NCBI GenBank assembly: GCA_001768675.1
Contig: MELN01000017.1
Coordinates: 37,323 to 54,065 of the forward strand
DNA: 16,743 nt
Direction of reading: 5' to 3'
Source: Actinobacteria bacterium RBG_16_64_13
GTDB taxonomy: Bacteria > Actinomycetota > Thermoleophilia > RBG-16-64-13
The position numbers and the translations under genes are program-made. This document shows, one piece after another, positions 7,021-13,374 of this stretch. Position 1 is the first letter of the stretch. Each line of letters begins with the position of its first letter. The notes beneath the pieces are model-generated. The model was not told where the DNA came from. It saw only the letters and a program-made list of their open reading frames with translations, and ran no database searches.

Positions 7021-8142
7021 CTAGTCGTCTGCGAAGAGGTCGTCGTCAAACCCGCTCGCCGGCGGAAGATGCCCGTGTTCGCGAGCATACCGCGCGAGCA
7101 GCTCGCTCTCTCGCTGCGTGAAGAGGGGGTCCAACTCCAGCCGAAAGAATGCGGCACCTCCGCAGGCTGGATCTGTGAGCGCCTGGGCCAATCCCTCCCT
7201 TAGGTCCGCGACGCCTTTAATGGTGACCACCTGTCCCTGAAGATCGGTCAGTTCGAACACCCCGGGGTCGCGTGGGACGGCGTCCAGACTGGCTGGATCG
7301 AACGCCCGCAGTACTTGGGGGGGAAGTACCTGATCGGCCGGTCGAAATCTTTCCCGGCGTCCGGCCAGCCAACGCGCCCCTTCTTCCCCGGGCGCCGACA
7401 ACGCACCTGCGGGGCAGACCAACACGCACAGCCCGCAGAAGGTGCACCCGGAGGTGCGCAGCGAGTCCTTCCTAGTCCGCGCCGTCACGGCACCGGCCCA
7501 GAGGCCGCCTCCGGTCATTTCGAGCGCTTGGCCAGCCGGCTCGGCCGTGCCGCACATCAGCACGCAGCGCCCGCAGCCCACGCAGAGTCCCCACTCGAGT
7601 CTGATACGGCCCTCGACGACCGCGGCTCGCGCGACGGCCACGGGCCGTCGCGGTAACGAGCGGGCGGAATCTACGAAGTCCACCAATCTGCCGAGTTCGC
7701 ACCAGCCGAACATCTCGCAGCAACGGGCTTCCGGCGGGTTCCCGTAGGTGCATTCGTCTCGGGTACAGCCGTCGGCCTCGGGACAGCTGAGACAGACATG
7801 TGGGTGGCCGGCCAGGATCGGCGCGAGATGCTCCAACCGTTGGTTGCGCAGGTCGGGGTCGTCAGTTGTGATCTCCATGCCTGAGCTTGCGCGGGTGACG
7901 CACGCAAGAGCCGTCGAGCCATCCCCAACCCTGACTACGCACAAGCCGCATTCATTCGACCGATCGCCGCCAGTAGTGCGCGTTCCCGTGCCTCCACAGC
8001 CCAGACCCGGATAGTGGCACAGCCGCGGCACGTATCGCCCGGCGGCATCGCACGCCTCCAGGACGGACGCCCGGGGGTCGACCTCCACCGCCACGCCGTC
8101 GACTCGCAGTTGTACAGCCTGAGCCGGCCGCACGACGGTCAC
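7021..8142 (-). CDS. NuoG-like multi-cluster iron-sulfur electron-transfer protein
   Basis: A 373-residue protein. I place the start at a GTG whose bases overlap the upstream TGA (GTGA, four-base overlap); the open frame continues 72 codons upstream, but that part is the ferredoxin gene in another frame. The N-terminus is a [2Fe-2S] domain with Cys42, Cys65, Cys68 and Cys81 (Cys49 also present). HPHVCLSCPEADGC follows, exactly the H-x3-C-x2-C-x5-C ligand set of the NuoG/hydrogenase His-Cys [4Fe-4S] cluster, then a further Cys-rich segment. Two [4Fe-4S] motifs come next: CVGCGRCVLMC and CTFCGLCVLVCP. This is the cluster-relay part of NuoG or of FeFe-hydrogenase-type subunits without any catalytic domain. 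The last ~100 residues form a separate, uncharacterised domain with an acidic end. Its position after a BcrA-type ATPase and a ferredoxin suggests it relays electrons for a low-potential reductase. Confidence 0.85.
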   Translation of the reverse strand: MTVVRPAQAVQLRVDGVAVEVDPRASVLEACDAAGRYVPRLCHYPGLGCGGTGTRTTGGDRSNECGLCVVRVGDGSTALACVTRASSGMEITTDDPDLRNQRLEHLAPILAGHPHVCLSCPEADGCTRDECTYGNPPEARCCEMFGWCELGRLVDFVDSARSLPRRPVAVARAAVVEGRIRLEWGLCVGCGRCVLMCGTAEPAGQALEMTGGGLWAGAVTARTRKDSLRTSGCTFCGLCVLVCPAGALSAPGEEGARWLAGRRERFRPADQVLPPQVLRAFDPASLDAVPRDPGVFELTDLQGQVVTIKGVADLREGLAQALTDPACGGAAFFRLELDPLFTQRESELLARYAREHGHLPPASGFDDDLFADD

Positions 8143-8432
8143 CAGCTGTGGCGCAGCGCACCGGCCGTGCAGGCACCGGTACAGGGCAGCTTGTGCTCGG
8201 AACCACCGCCCCCGTTCTGGCCTTTGCAGAGAGAGCACAGCTCGTGTAGTCGCTTGCGCGCGGTCTCCGACACAACGGCCACGTTGTCGTCGTAGTCGTC
8301 CATCTCGATGGCGTACACGCCTTGAGGACACGCGGTGAGGCATCCGTGGTTGGAGCATTTCGCGCAGATGTTGCCGTCAATGGTGATGTAGTAGAAGCCG
8401 GAGCCGTCTTCGTAGCCGTAGTTGGCGATCAT
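8139..8432 (-). CDS. Small two-cluster [4Fe-4S] ferredoxin-like protein
   Basis: A 97-residue soluble protein. The first motif is Cys23-x2-Cys26-x4-Cys31-x3-Cys35-Pro; the second is Cys66-x2-Cys69-x14-Cys84-x3-Cys88. The eight cysteines are enough for two [4Fe-4S] clusters, but the x4 and x14 spacings are longer than the CxxCxxCxxxCP of a classical clostridial ferredoxin, so it is atypical. The opening YGYEDGSGFYYITIDGNIC resembles ferredoxins found in anaerobic redox operons. The ATG is four bases after the stop of the BcrA-type gene, with only a weak GTAGGG upstream, and its TGA overlaps the next GTG; the three genes are therefore tightly coupled. Likely role (inference): electron donor or adaptor between reduced ferredoxin, the NuoG-like protein and the ATPase/reductase. 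Confidence 0.85.
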   Translation of the reverse strand: MIANYGYEDGSGFYYITIDGNICAKCSNHGCLTACPQGVYAIEMDDYDDNVAVVSETARKRLHELCSLCKGQNGGGGSEHKLPCTGACTAGALRHSW

Positions 8433-8436
8433 GGCC

Positions 8437-9387
8437 CTACTCAGTCGCGGAACCCGCGCCCGCGGCCTGGCCGAGGGGCGCAGCGGTCGCTGCCGCGTCT
8501 TTGTCCTTCTCGGCCTTGCGGTGAAGCGAATGCGCGAAAAGGGCCGCGCCCAGGGCGCCGGCGATCTGCGGGTCGAGGAACGAATCGGCGGGAAGCTTGA
8601 TGGCCTCGACTCCTATCAGCCGCTCGATGCGCCTGGTCACCCCGATGTTCTTGCCGATGCCCCCTGTGATGAAGAAGTCTCGTTCCACCTCCATGCGTTC
8701 GATAAGCCCGGCCACGCGCTGCGCCATGGCTGCGCAGTAGGCCGCGAGCACGCGGTTCACGCTCCAGCCGGCACGCAGAAGGGAGGTGGCCTCCGACTTG
8801 GCGAACACCGTGCACACGTTGCTGACCGGCTGCGGCTCCTCATCGATCTCGAACGAGCGCCGGCCTATGTCCTCGATGGGCACCGAAAGCACGTCGGCGA
8901 TGACTTCCATCCCCCGACCCGTCCCAGCGGCGCACTTGTCGTTCATGATGAAGTTGAGCACCTTTCCACGCTCGTCGCAGCGAATGACTTTGCAGTCTTG
9001 GCCACCCATGTCGAGTATGGTGCGTATCTCCGGCCCGCCCATGAAATTGGCGCCCCGGGCATGACAGGCGATCTCAGTGATGGTGCGATCGGCAAACGGC
9101 ACGTTCACCCGCCCGTAGCCGGTCCCCACCGCGTAGCTCACGTCGTCGAGAGCAAGGCCCAGCGGCCCGCCCGCACCCTTGAAGGCCCTGAGCGCGCTGT
9201 CGGGGCTCGAGGAACCGGTGCGCGTGGAGAAGAAGGAGAGCACTTTCCCGTCGGCGAGGAGCACGGCCTGAGAACTGACCGACCCGACGTCGATGCCAAC
9301 GGTGACCGCGGCCGCGGTCCGCCAGTCGAGGTCAGGAGCCTGCCAGGTCTTCTCGCTCCATCGCCAGTAGTCTTTCTGCTCCGTCAT
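8437..9387 (-). CDS. bcrA: BcrA/BadF/BzdP-type benzoyl-CoA reductase ATPase subunit
   Basis: A 316-residue protein of the BadF/BadG/BcrA/BcrD ATPase family (ASKHA fold). Visible elements: the phosphate-1 loop GIDVGSVSSQAVLL (31-44), GTGYGRVNVPFADRTITEIA, ILDMGGQDCKVI (124-135), NDKCAAGTG with Cys152, VCTVFAKSE with Cys192, and TGGIGKN (241-247). The two cysteines are the ones that bridge a [4Fe-4S] cluster across the subunit interface in this family. The N-terminal YWRWSEKTWQAPD segment and the YGRVNVPFAD stretch are typical of class I benzoyl-CoA reductase A-type subunits rather than of HgdC-type dehydratase activators, which start directly at the P-loop. BcrA and BcrD hydrolyse ATP to drive low-potential electrons into the BcrBC core. 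The C-terminal ~25 residues are a low-complexity Ala/Gly/Lys tail. The ATG is four bases after the BY-kinase stop, with AGGGAT immediately upstream. An activator of a related CoA dehydratase or ring reductase remains possible. Confidence 0.85.
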   Translation of the reverse strand: MTEQKDYWRWSEKTWQAPDLDWRTAAAVTVGIDVGSVSSQAVLLADGKVLSFFSTRTGSSSPDSALRAFKGAGGPLGLALDDVSYAVGTGYGRVNVPFADRTITEIACHARGANFMGGPEIRTILDMGGQDCKVIRCDERGKVLNFIMNDKCAAGTGRGMEVIADVLSVPIEDIGRRSFEIDEEPQPVSNVCTVFAKSEATSLLRAGWSVNRVLAAYCAAMAQRVAGLIERMEVERDFFITGGIGKNIGVTRRIERLIGVEAIKLPADSFLDPQIAGALGAALFAHSLHRKAEKDKDAAATAAPLGQAAGAGSATE

Positions 9388-9391
9388 ATCC

Positions 9392-11005
9392 CTATTGGTA
9401 GCCGTAGCCGCCGCCGTACCCGTAACCGTAGCCGCGCCGGTGATAGTAGCCGGTCCTCGCTCTCACGCCTCCGGCGACTATCCCGATCGCCCGGACACCG
9501 GCCCTGTCCAGCCGGCTGCGGACCTCCTCCATCTCCCCGCGGGTGCTCGCGCGAAGGCGGGCGGTGAGAATCACGGCGTCCACGTACTGCGTGAGCAGCA
9601 TCGCGTCGGACACCGGCAGTATCGGCGGGGTGTCGATGAGTAGGAAGTCGCCCATCTTCTTCAGTTCAGAGATGATCTGTCCCATCCTGGCCGAGGCCAG
9701 CAATTCAGCCGGGTTGGGAGGCAGCGGTCCGGCAGGCAAACAGTAGAGGTTCTTGCGCAGCGACAGCGACCCGGCCTCCCCTCGTTCCTCGCGTTCATTC
9801 TCGGGAACGAAGGCGTCCATATTCACCTGCTGGGACGCTTTGCCGATGGAGCATTTGCCCGCCAACACGGTAGACAGCCCGATCTGGTTGTCGAGTCCCA
9901 GGTACTGATGCACCATGGGCCGACGCAGGTCGGATTCGAGGATGATGACCCGCTGGCCGGACAGAGCTAGGCTGATGCCCAAGTTCACGGTGGTCACCGT
10001 CTTCCCCTCTTGGGGAAGCCCACTTGTGAGAAGAATCGTGCTCAGGTTGCCGTCCACCGCAAAGTACTGGAGGCTCGAGCGTAGCGTGCGGAAGGATTCG
10101 AGGAGGACAGAACTGGCGCCCTCGAAACCTATGACGTCGTGTGATCTCTGCCCGCGCCTCGCGGTCCGCCATTTGCCGCCCACCACGGGAACCGCCGCCA
10201 GGACGGGCAGTCCGGAGACCCGCTCGAGTGTCTTCTCATCCTTGATCCGCTTGTCGAGGTACTCGAGCAGGAAGGCAAGACCGACCCCCAGGACCAGTCC
10301 GACTATCAGAGCCAAGACGACGTTGCGTTTGGTCTGCGGCGTGAAGGGACTGCCCGGGGCGACCGCCTGCCGCATAAGAGTGAAGCCGCCATCCTGCATC
10401 GCTTCCACGATGCGCAAGGTCTCGTACTTCTCCTGGAGCATCAGGCCGTAGTCGCTTGCCTTTTCGGCGGCGCTGAGCGTGGCGAGCTGCGCGCCCACGA
10501 CGTCGCGCGCCGCGGCGACCGCGGTCCGGTCCGCGTTCTGCCGGTAGACGATGAACTGGTCGGCATAGGCGTTGGCTACTGCCGCGGATTCGTCGGGGTC
10601 GGTGCTGGTGGCCGAAATGCTGATGAGGTCGCTGCCCTCGGAGGCACTGACACCGACCATCCCCATGAGCGTCCCAGCCGAATCTGCAGTGCCCAACTGC
10701 GCCTTCACCGCTTCAGCCATCGACTCGCTGCTCTTGATGGCCGCGGTCAGCGTCGCGATGGTGCGATCCTTGTCGTAGTCGTAGGTATAGAGCCCGTACC
10801 CGGATACGGCGGTCTCGAGATCGTTCCTCTGGTAGACAAGACGAGCGGAAGCGCTGTAGAGCGGCGTTGTCGTCAGAGCCATATAGAGGGCTATTAGCAC
10901 CACCACAACGACAGCAACGACGATCACCCAAGCACGCTCGCGGGCGATCCTCAAGTAGTCTTCAAGCCTGACTGTCTCTTGCCTTTCGCTGCCCTTGTCG
11001 GCCAT
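9392..11005 (-). CDS. Wzz-type polysaccharide co-polymerase fused to BY-family tyrosine kinase
   Basis: A 537-residue inner-membrane protein. I start it at ATG 11005 (GGGGAG just upstream); the frame continues to a TTG at 11053 that has no ribosome-binding site. Order of parts: short cytosolic N-terminus with a Wzz-type RLEDYLRIARERAW; TM1 about 25-44; extracytoplasmic region; TM2 about 229-248; then a cytosolic P-loop kinase domain. The kinase has Walker A SGLPQEGKT (328-336), Walker A' ILESDLRRP, Walker B FLLIDTPP (454-461), and a Tyr cluster at 520-536 containing seven Tyr in 17 residues, the autophosphorylation tail typical of BY-kinases. The fused proteobacterial-type (Wzc-like) arrangement sets chain length and export of capsule or exopolysaccharide. 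No glycosyltransferases or Wza/Wzx/Wzy are in the window. It sits between a nucleotidyltransferase and the BcrA-type gene. Confidence 0.92.
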   Translation of the reverse strand: MADKGSERQETVRLEDYLRIARERAWVIVVAVVVVVLIALYMALTTTPLYSASARLVYQRNDLETAVSGYGLYTYDYDKDRTIATLTAAIKSSESMAEAVKAQLGTADSAGTLMGMVGVSASEGSDLISISATSTDPDESAAVANAYADQFIVYRQNADRTAVAAARDVVGAQLATLSAAEKASDYGLMLQEKYETLRIVEAMQDGGFTLMRQAVAPGSPFTPQTKRNVVLALIVGLVLGVGLAFLLEYLDKRIKDEKTLERVSGLPVLAAVPVVGGKWRTARRGQRSHDVIGFEGASSVLLESFRTLRSSLQYFAVDGNLSTILLTSGLPQEGKTVTTVNLGISLALSGQRVIILESDLRRPMVHQYLGLDNQIGLSTVLAGKCSIGKASQQVNMDAFVPENEREERGEAGSLSLRKNLYCLPAGPLPPNPAELLASARMGQIISELKKMGDFLLIDTPPILPVSDAMLLTQYVDAVILTARLRASTRGEMEEVRSRLDRAGVRAIGIVAGGVRARTGYYHRRGYGYGYGGGYGYQ

Positions 11006-11065
11006 TCTCCCCTGCCGGTAGTGCCCAGGTTTCTCGTGGCGAGCGGATGCCAAGTGTTAAGTGTA

Positions 11066-12271
11066 CTACAGGCGCTTTGCCCATTTGACGGCGAGCCGCG
11101 CGGGACGGAACACGTAGTAGAGCCACTCGGCATGGCGAGGTAGCGCGATCCAAGCCCAATCTTCGGGACTGGGCCGGAAGAGCCTGACCGCCCCCTGCCC
11201 CAGGCCCGCGACCACAGAGTCCTCCGTGGCGGACCTCCAGAAGATGGTCCTGAGCTGTCGCCGGTGGCTGGTCGAGGGCGCCGGACCGAGACCCTCAGGC
11301 TTCAGGGAGCGAAAGAGCGCGCGGGCCACGGCGTCATGAGCGATGGCGCCGGCCACCGCTTGAGGAACGGAGAGATCGAGAACCCGGCACACATGCGCGA
11401 CGGAGATAGTCGTGCGCCTGAGGCAACCCGCTCGTCGGGCGGTGTCCAGCGTCTCATGCCAGGATGTTTCCGGCGTGCTCCGGATCTGCACCGCCAGACC
11501 GAGCATCTCTTCGATGTCGTTCCATCTGTCTCTCGCGCCGTTCAGACACGTCATGAGGAGACAATCCGTGCCTGAGGGGGTCGGCACCTCCTGGCCGAGC
11601 AGGCTGAGATGACCTGCGCGGGCAAAGAGCGACTCCGGGCGGAGCGACCGGGCGCTGAAGCCCACCGTCACCTCCCAATGCAATTCTACGTGGATCCCTT
11701 GATCGATCGCGCTGAAGGCCACCTCGCCCCAGCCACGATGCCTTCGACCGGAGAGCCTGGCGTTGAAAGGGCTGCCATCGACGAATCCGTCGGCCAGAAG
11801 TACTCCACGAGCATGCTGTAGTCGCTCGTACGGCACCAGTACATCCAGGTCGGCCCAGGAGCGCAGGGTGACGTCCCCGTAGAACCGCTCCGCCCAGGCG
11901 GGACCTTTGTAGGGCATGGCCTGCACACCCGCGGCGCTGAGTTGCCCGAGCAGGCGCAACAGTCGGGCGGTCTGGCGCAGGCTTCGTTGCGCTGCCAGCC
12001 GTTGTAGCTCCGCGAGCCTCGCGACCGGAGCAGGGTCCGCGAGCGCGCCACCGGCTGCTGCGACCACACTGTGGAGATGGCCGAGCATGCCGTGCTCGAT
12101 CGCCGCCTCGCAGAGCCGGTCCGTGGACGTACATCCCGTCAGAGCCGCCTGCAGCTCCGGTAGTCGCCCGGGATCGAGCACCGCGCGGGCGCAGGCTAGC
12201 AAAGCCCGGATCTCCGCGGAGGGCAGAGCCTCGTCGGCCCAAGTCGGGTCACTCAACAAAGCCGACCTCAA
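11066..12271 (-). CDS. Nucleotidyltransferase-family protein (PF14907 type)
   Basis: A 401-residue soluble protein. The diagnostic stretch is MPYKGPAWAERFYGD (Lys122-Gly123), followed by Arg137 and DLDVLV with Asp141 and Asp143, which matches the KG...YGD...R...DxD pattern of the PF14907 nucleotidyltransferase family; the Asp pair would bind metal. The N-terminal 115 residues are helical, as in relatives. These proteins recur in lasso-peptide clusters (PadeN-type) and in polysaccharide clusters; their substrate is generally unknown. The start is uncertain: TTG at 12271 overlaps the upstream TGA (TTGA), but GAGG lies about seven bases before a second TTG at 12259, which may be the real start. 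No ATG is available nearby. It belongs to the - strand operon. Confidence 0.82.
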   Translation of the reverse strand: MRSALLSDPTWADEALPSAEIRALLACARAVLDPGRLPELQAALTGCTSTDRLCEAAIEHGMLGHLHSVVAAAGGALADPAPVARLAELQRLAAQRSLRQTARLLRLLGQLSAAGVQAMPYKGPAWAERFYGDVTLRSWADLDVLVPYERLQHARGVLLADGFVDGSPFNARLSGRRHRGWGEVAFSAIDQGIHVELHWEVTVGFSARSLRPESLFARAGHLSLLGQEVPTPSGTDCLLMTCLNGARDRWNDIEEMLGLAVQIRSTPETSWHETLDTARRAGCLRRTTISVAHVCRVLDLSVPQAVAGAIAHDAVARALFRSLKPEGLGPAPSTSHRRQLRTIFWRSATEDSVVAGLGQGAVRLFRPSPEDWAWIALPRHAEWLYYVFRPARLAVKWAKRL

Positions 12272-13326
12272 GCAGAGACCGCCCTGTCTTCTAGGGCTTT
12301 CCGCAGTATCACGTGCTTCCGGGTCGCGGCGCGCTCCTCTCCGGCAAAGGTGGTCTCGGGCCGATCGCTCGCCACCGGCTCGAACTCGAGCTTCCGAGAG
12401 AGGCCCAAGGCGCTGCGGTTGTCTTCACGCACCCCCAGCCAGACAGCAGACACGCCGCGCGAAGCGGCGTCCTCCACCGCCCTCCACGCTAACGCCTCAC
12501 CCACACCCAGGCCGCGATAGCGCTCTCTTACCGTCAATGACGAGAGCCAATGTCCTTTCCAGGGCGACTCCGCATCAGCGATCGTCACGAGCCGCACGAA
12601 ACCGATGACCCTGCCGCCTCGTTTCGCGACCCAGCCGGAAACGGCCTGGCCCGCGGTCCCTAATGGCGCCGAATCCAGCTCAAAGAGGCCGAGGCGTCGC
12701 TCGGCCCACCAGACATCCATGTCGCTCGCCTCCGCGATCACGAAACGAGCCGCCAACCTCCTGCCGGCCGCCCGGTACCAAGCGCATCCCTGAACATGCC
12801 GCAGGGCCGAGGCGGCAGGCCGTCTGACCACACGGCGAACGACCCGCAGGCCCCCGAGCACCCCCACCCGGCTGAGCCACGCCACCCCAGCTCCGGTGAG
12901 GCCTGAGCCGAAGGGCACCTCTCGCCCGTCTCGCTCGACCCGCGTGATCCTCCCCAAGATCTCCGCTCCGACGACCACACCGTCGCTGTCGGGGCAGTTG
13001 TCACCTCGTAGCAGCCAGCCTGGGCCCTCGCGAGCGACCACGCGGTGAAGAGCCAGCTTCTCGGTGCCCGGGAGAACGAAGGCAACCACTTCACCAATGG
13101 CCGGAGCGCGCCCCGCCAAAGGGGCGATGGTGACCACGTCTCCATCCTGGATGAGCGGCATCATGCTGAAGCCAAAGACCCGGATGCGAAGTGGCGATCC
13201 GCGCTCGATCATGGCCCGGAGCAGCTCGAGTTGACCCAGACTGGAAATAGGCGGCTCACCTCCGGGTGAGGTATGCAGCACTGTGCTTATCGGCCTTATT
13301 CTGCACCCACCGAGCTTCCCATGCAT
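12268..13326 (-). CDS. S24/S26 peptidase-GNAT acetyltransferase fusion
   Basis: A 352-residue protein with two domains. Residues ~40-130 form an S24/S26 signal-peptidase-like domain: GFSMMPLIQDGDVV with nucleophile Ser54, LHRVVA with His94, and LLRGDNCPDSDG. The His in place of the bacterial Lys base matches the Ser-His (SipW/ER-type) form. No membrane segment precedes it, so it is probably not a general leader peptidase. After a basic linker (~155-195), residues ~200-345 form a GNAT domain with the acetyl-CoA loop RYRGLGVGEAL (270-280) and the EDNRSALGLSRKLEFEP element. Such peptidase domains occur in RiPP and polysaccharide clusters. The ATG is preceded by a -10-like TATAGG only a few bases away, so the mRNA may be leaderless. 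This is probably the first gene of the seven-gene operon, and its TGA overlaps the next gene. Confidence 0.83.
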   Translation of the reverse strand: MHGKLGGCRIRPISTVLHTSPGGEPPISSLGQLELLRAMIERGSPLRIRVFGFSMMPLIQDGDVVTIAPLAGRAPAIGEVVAFVLPGTEKLALHRVVAREGPGWLLRGDNCPDSDGVVVGAEILGRITRVERDGREVPFGSGLTGAGVAWLSRVGVLGGLRVVRRVVRRPAASALRHVQGCAWYRAAGRRLAARFVIAEASDMDVWWAERRLGLFELDSAPLGTAGQAVSGWVAKRGGRVIGFVRLVTIADAESPWKGHWLSSLTVRERYRGLGVGEALAWRAVEDAASRGVSAVWLGVREDNRSALGLSRKLEFEPVASDRPETTFAGEERAATRKHVILRKALEDRAVSA

Positions 13327-13333
13327 TTTCGCC

Positions 13334-13339
13334 TATAGT
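13334..13339. promoter_or_regulatory. Overlapping divergent -10 elements
   Basis: CCTATAGTGG reads as -10 TATAGT on the + strand (five of six matches to consensus) and as TATAGG on the - strand. It sits in the 48-bp gap between the divergent peptidase-GNAT and ABC-exporter genes. Rightward transcription would give a leader of about 30 nt containing GGGAG (13363-13367). Leftward transcription would begin within a few bases of the peptidase ATG. Clear -35 boxes are not visible on either side, so an activator or a different sigma factor may be involved. Confidence 0.4.
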
Positions 13340-13374
13340 GGTTCAGAGAGGGGACGCCGACCGGGAGAGCGACC

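Noticed and set aside
8143..8358. 72-codon N-terminal extension of the NuoG-like reading frame
   Set aside because: It coincides with the ferredoxin gene in another frame, is Arg-rich and motif-free, and the GTGA overlap gives a natural start at 8142.
8437..9387. Assignment as a (R)-2-hydroxyglutaryl-CoA dehydratase activator (HgdC)
   Set aside because: The ~27-residue N-terminal YWRWSEKTW region and the YGRVNVPFAD segment fit BcrA-type subunits better, and a separate D-type partner is present; not fully excluded without a tree.
8422..9567. 381-codon + strand frame opposite the BcrA-type gene
   Set aside because: It has low-complexity His/Arg/Gly-rich composition and no recognisable domain, while the opposite strand encodes an intact ATPase.
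11006..11053. TTG start giving a 16-residue longer BY-kinase
   Set aside because: No ribosome-binding site precedes it, while the ATG at 11005 has GGGGAG upstream and a typical Wzz N-terminus.
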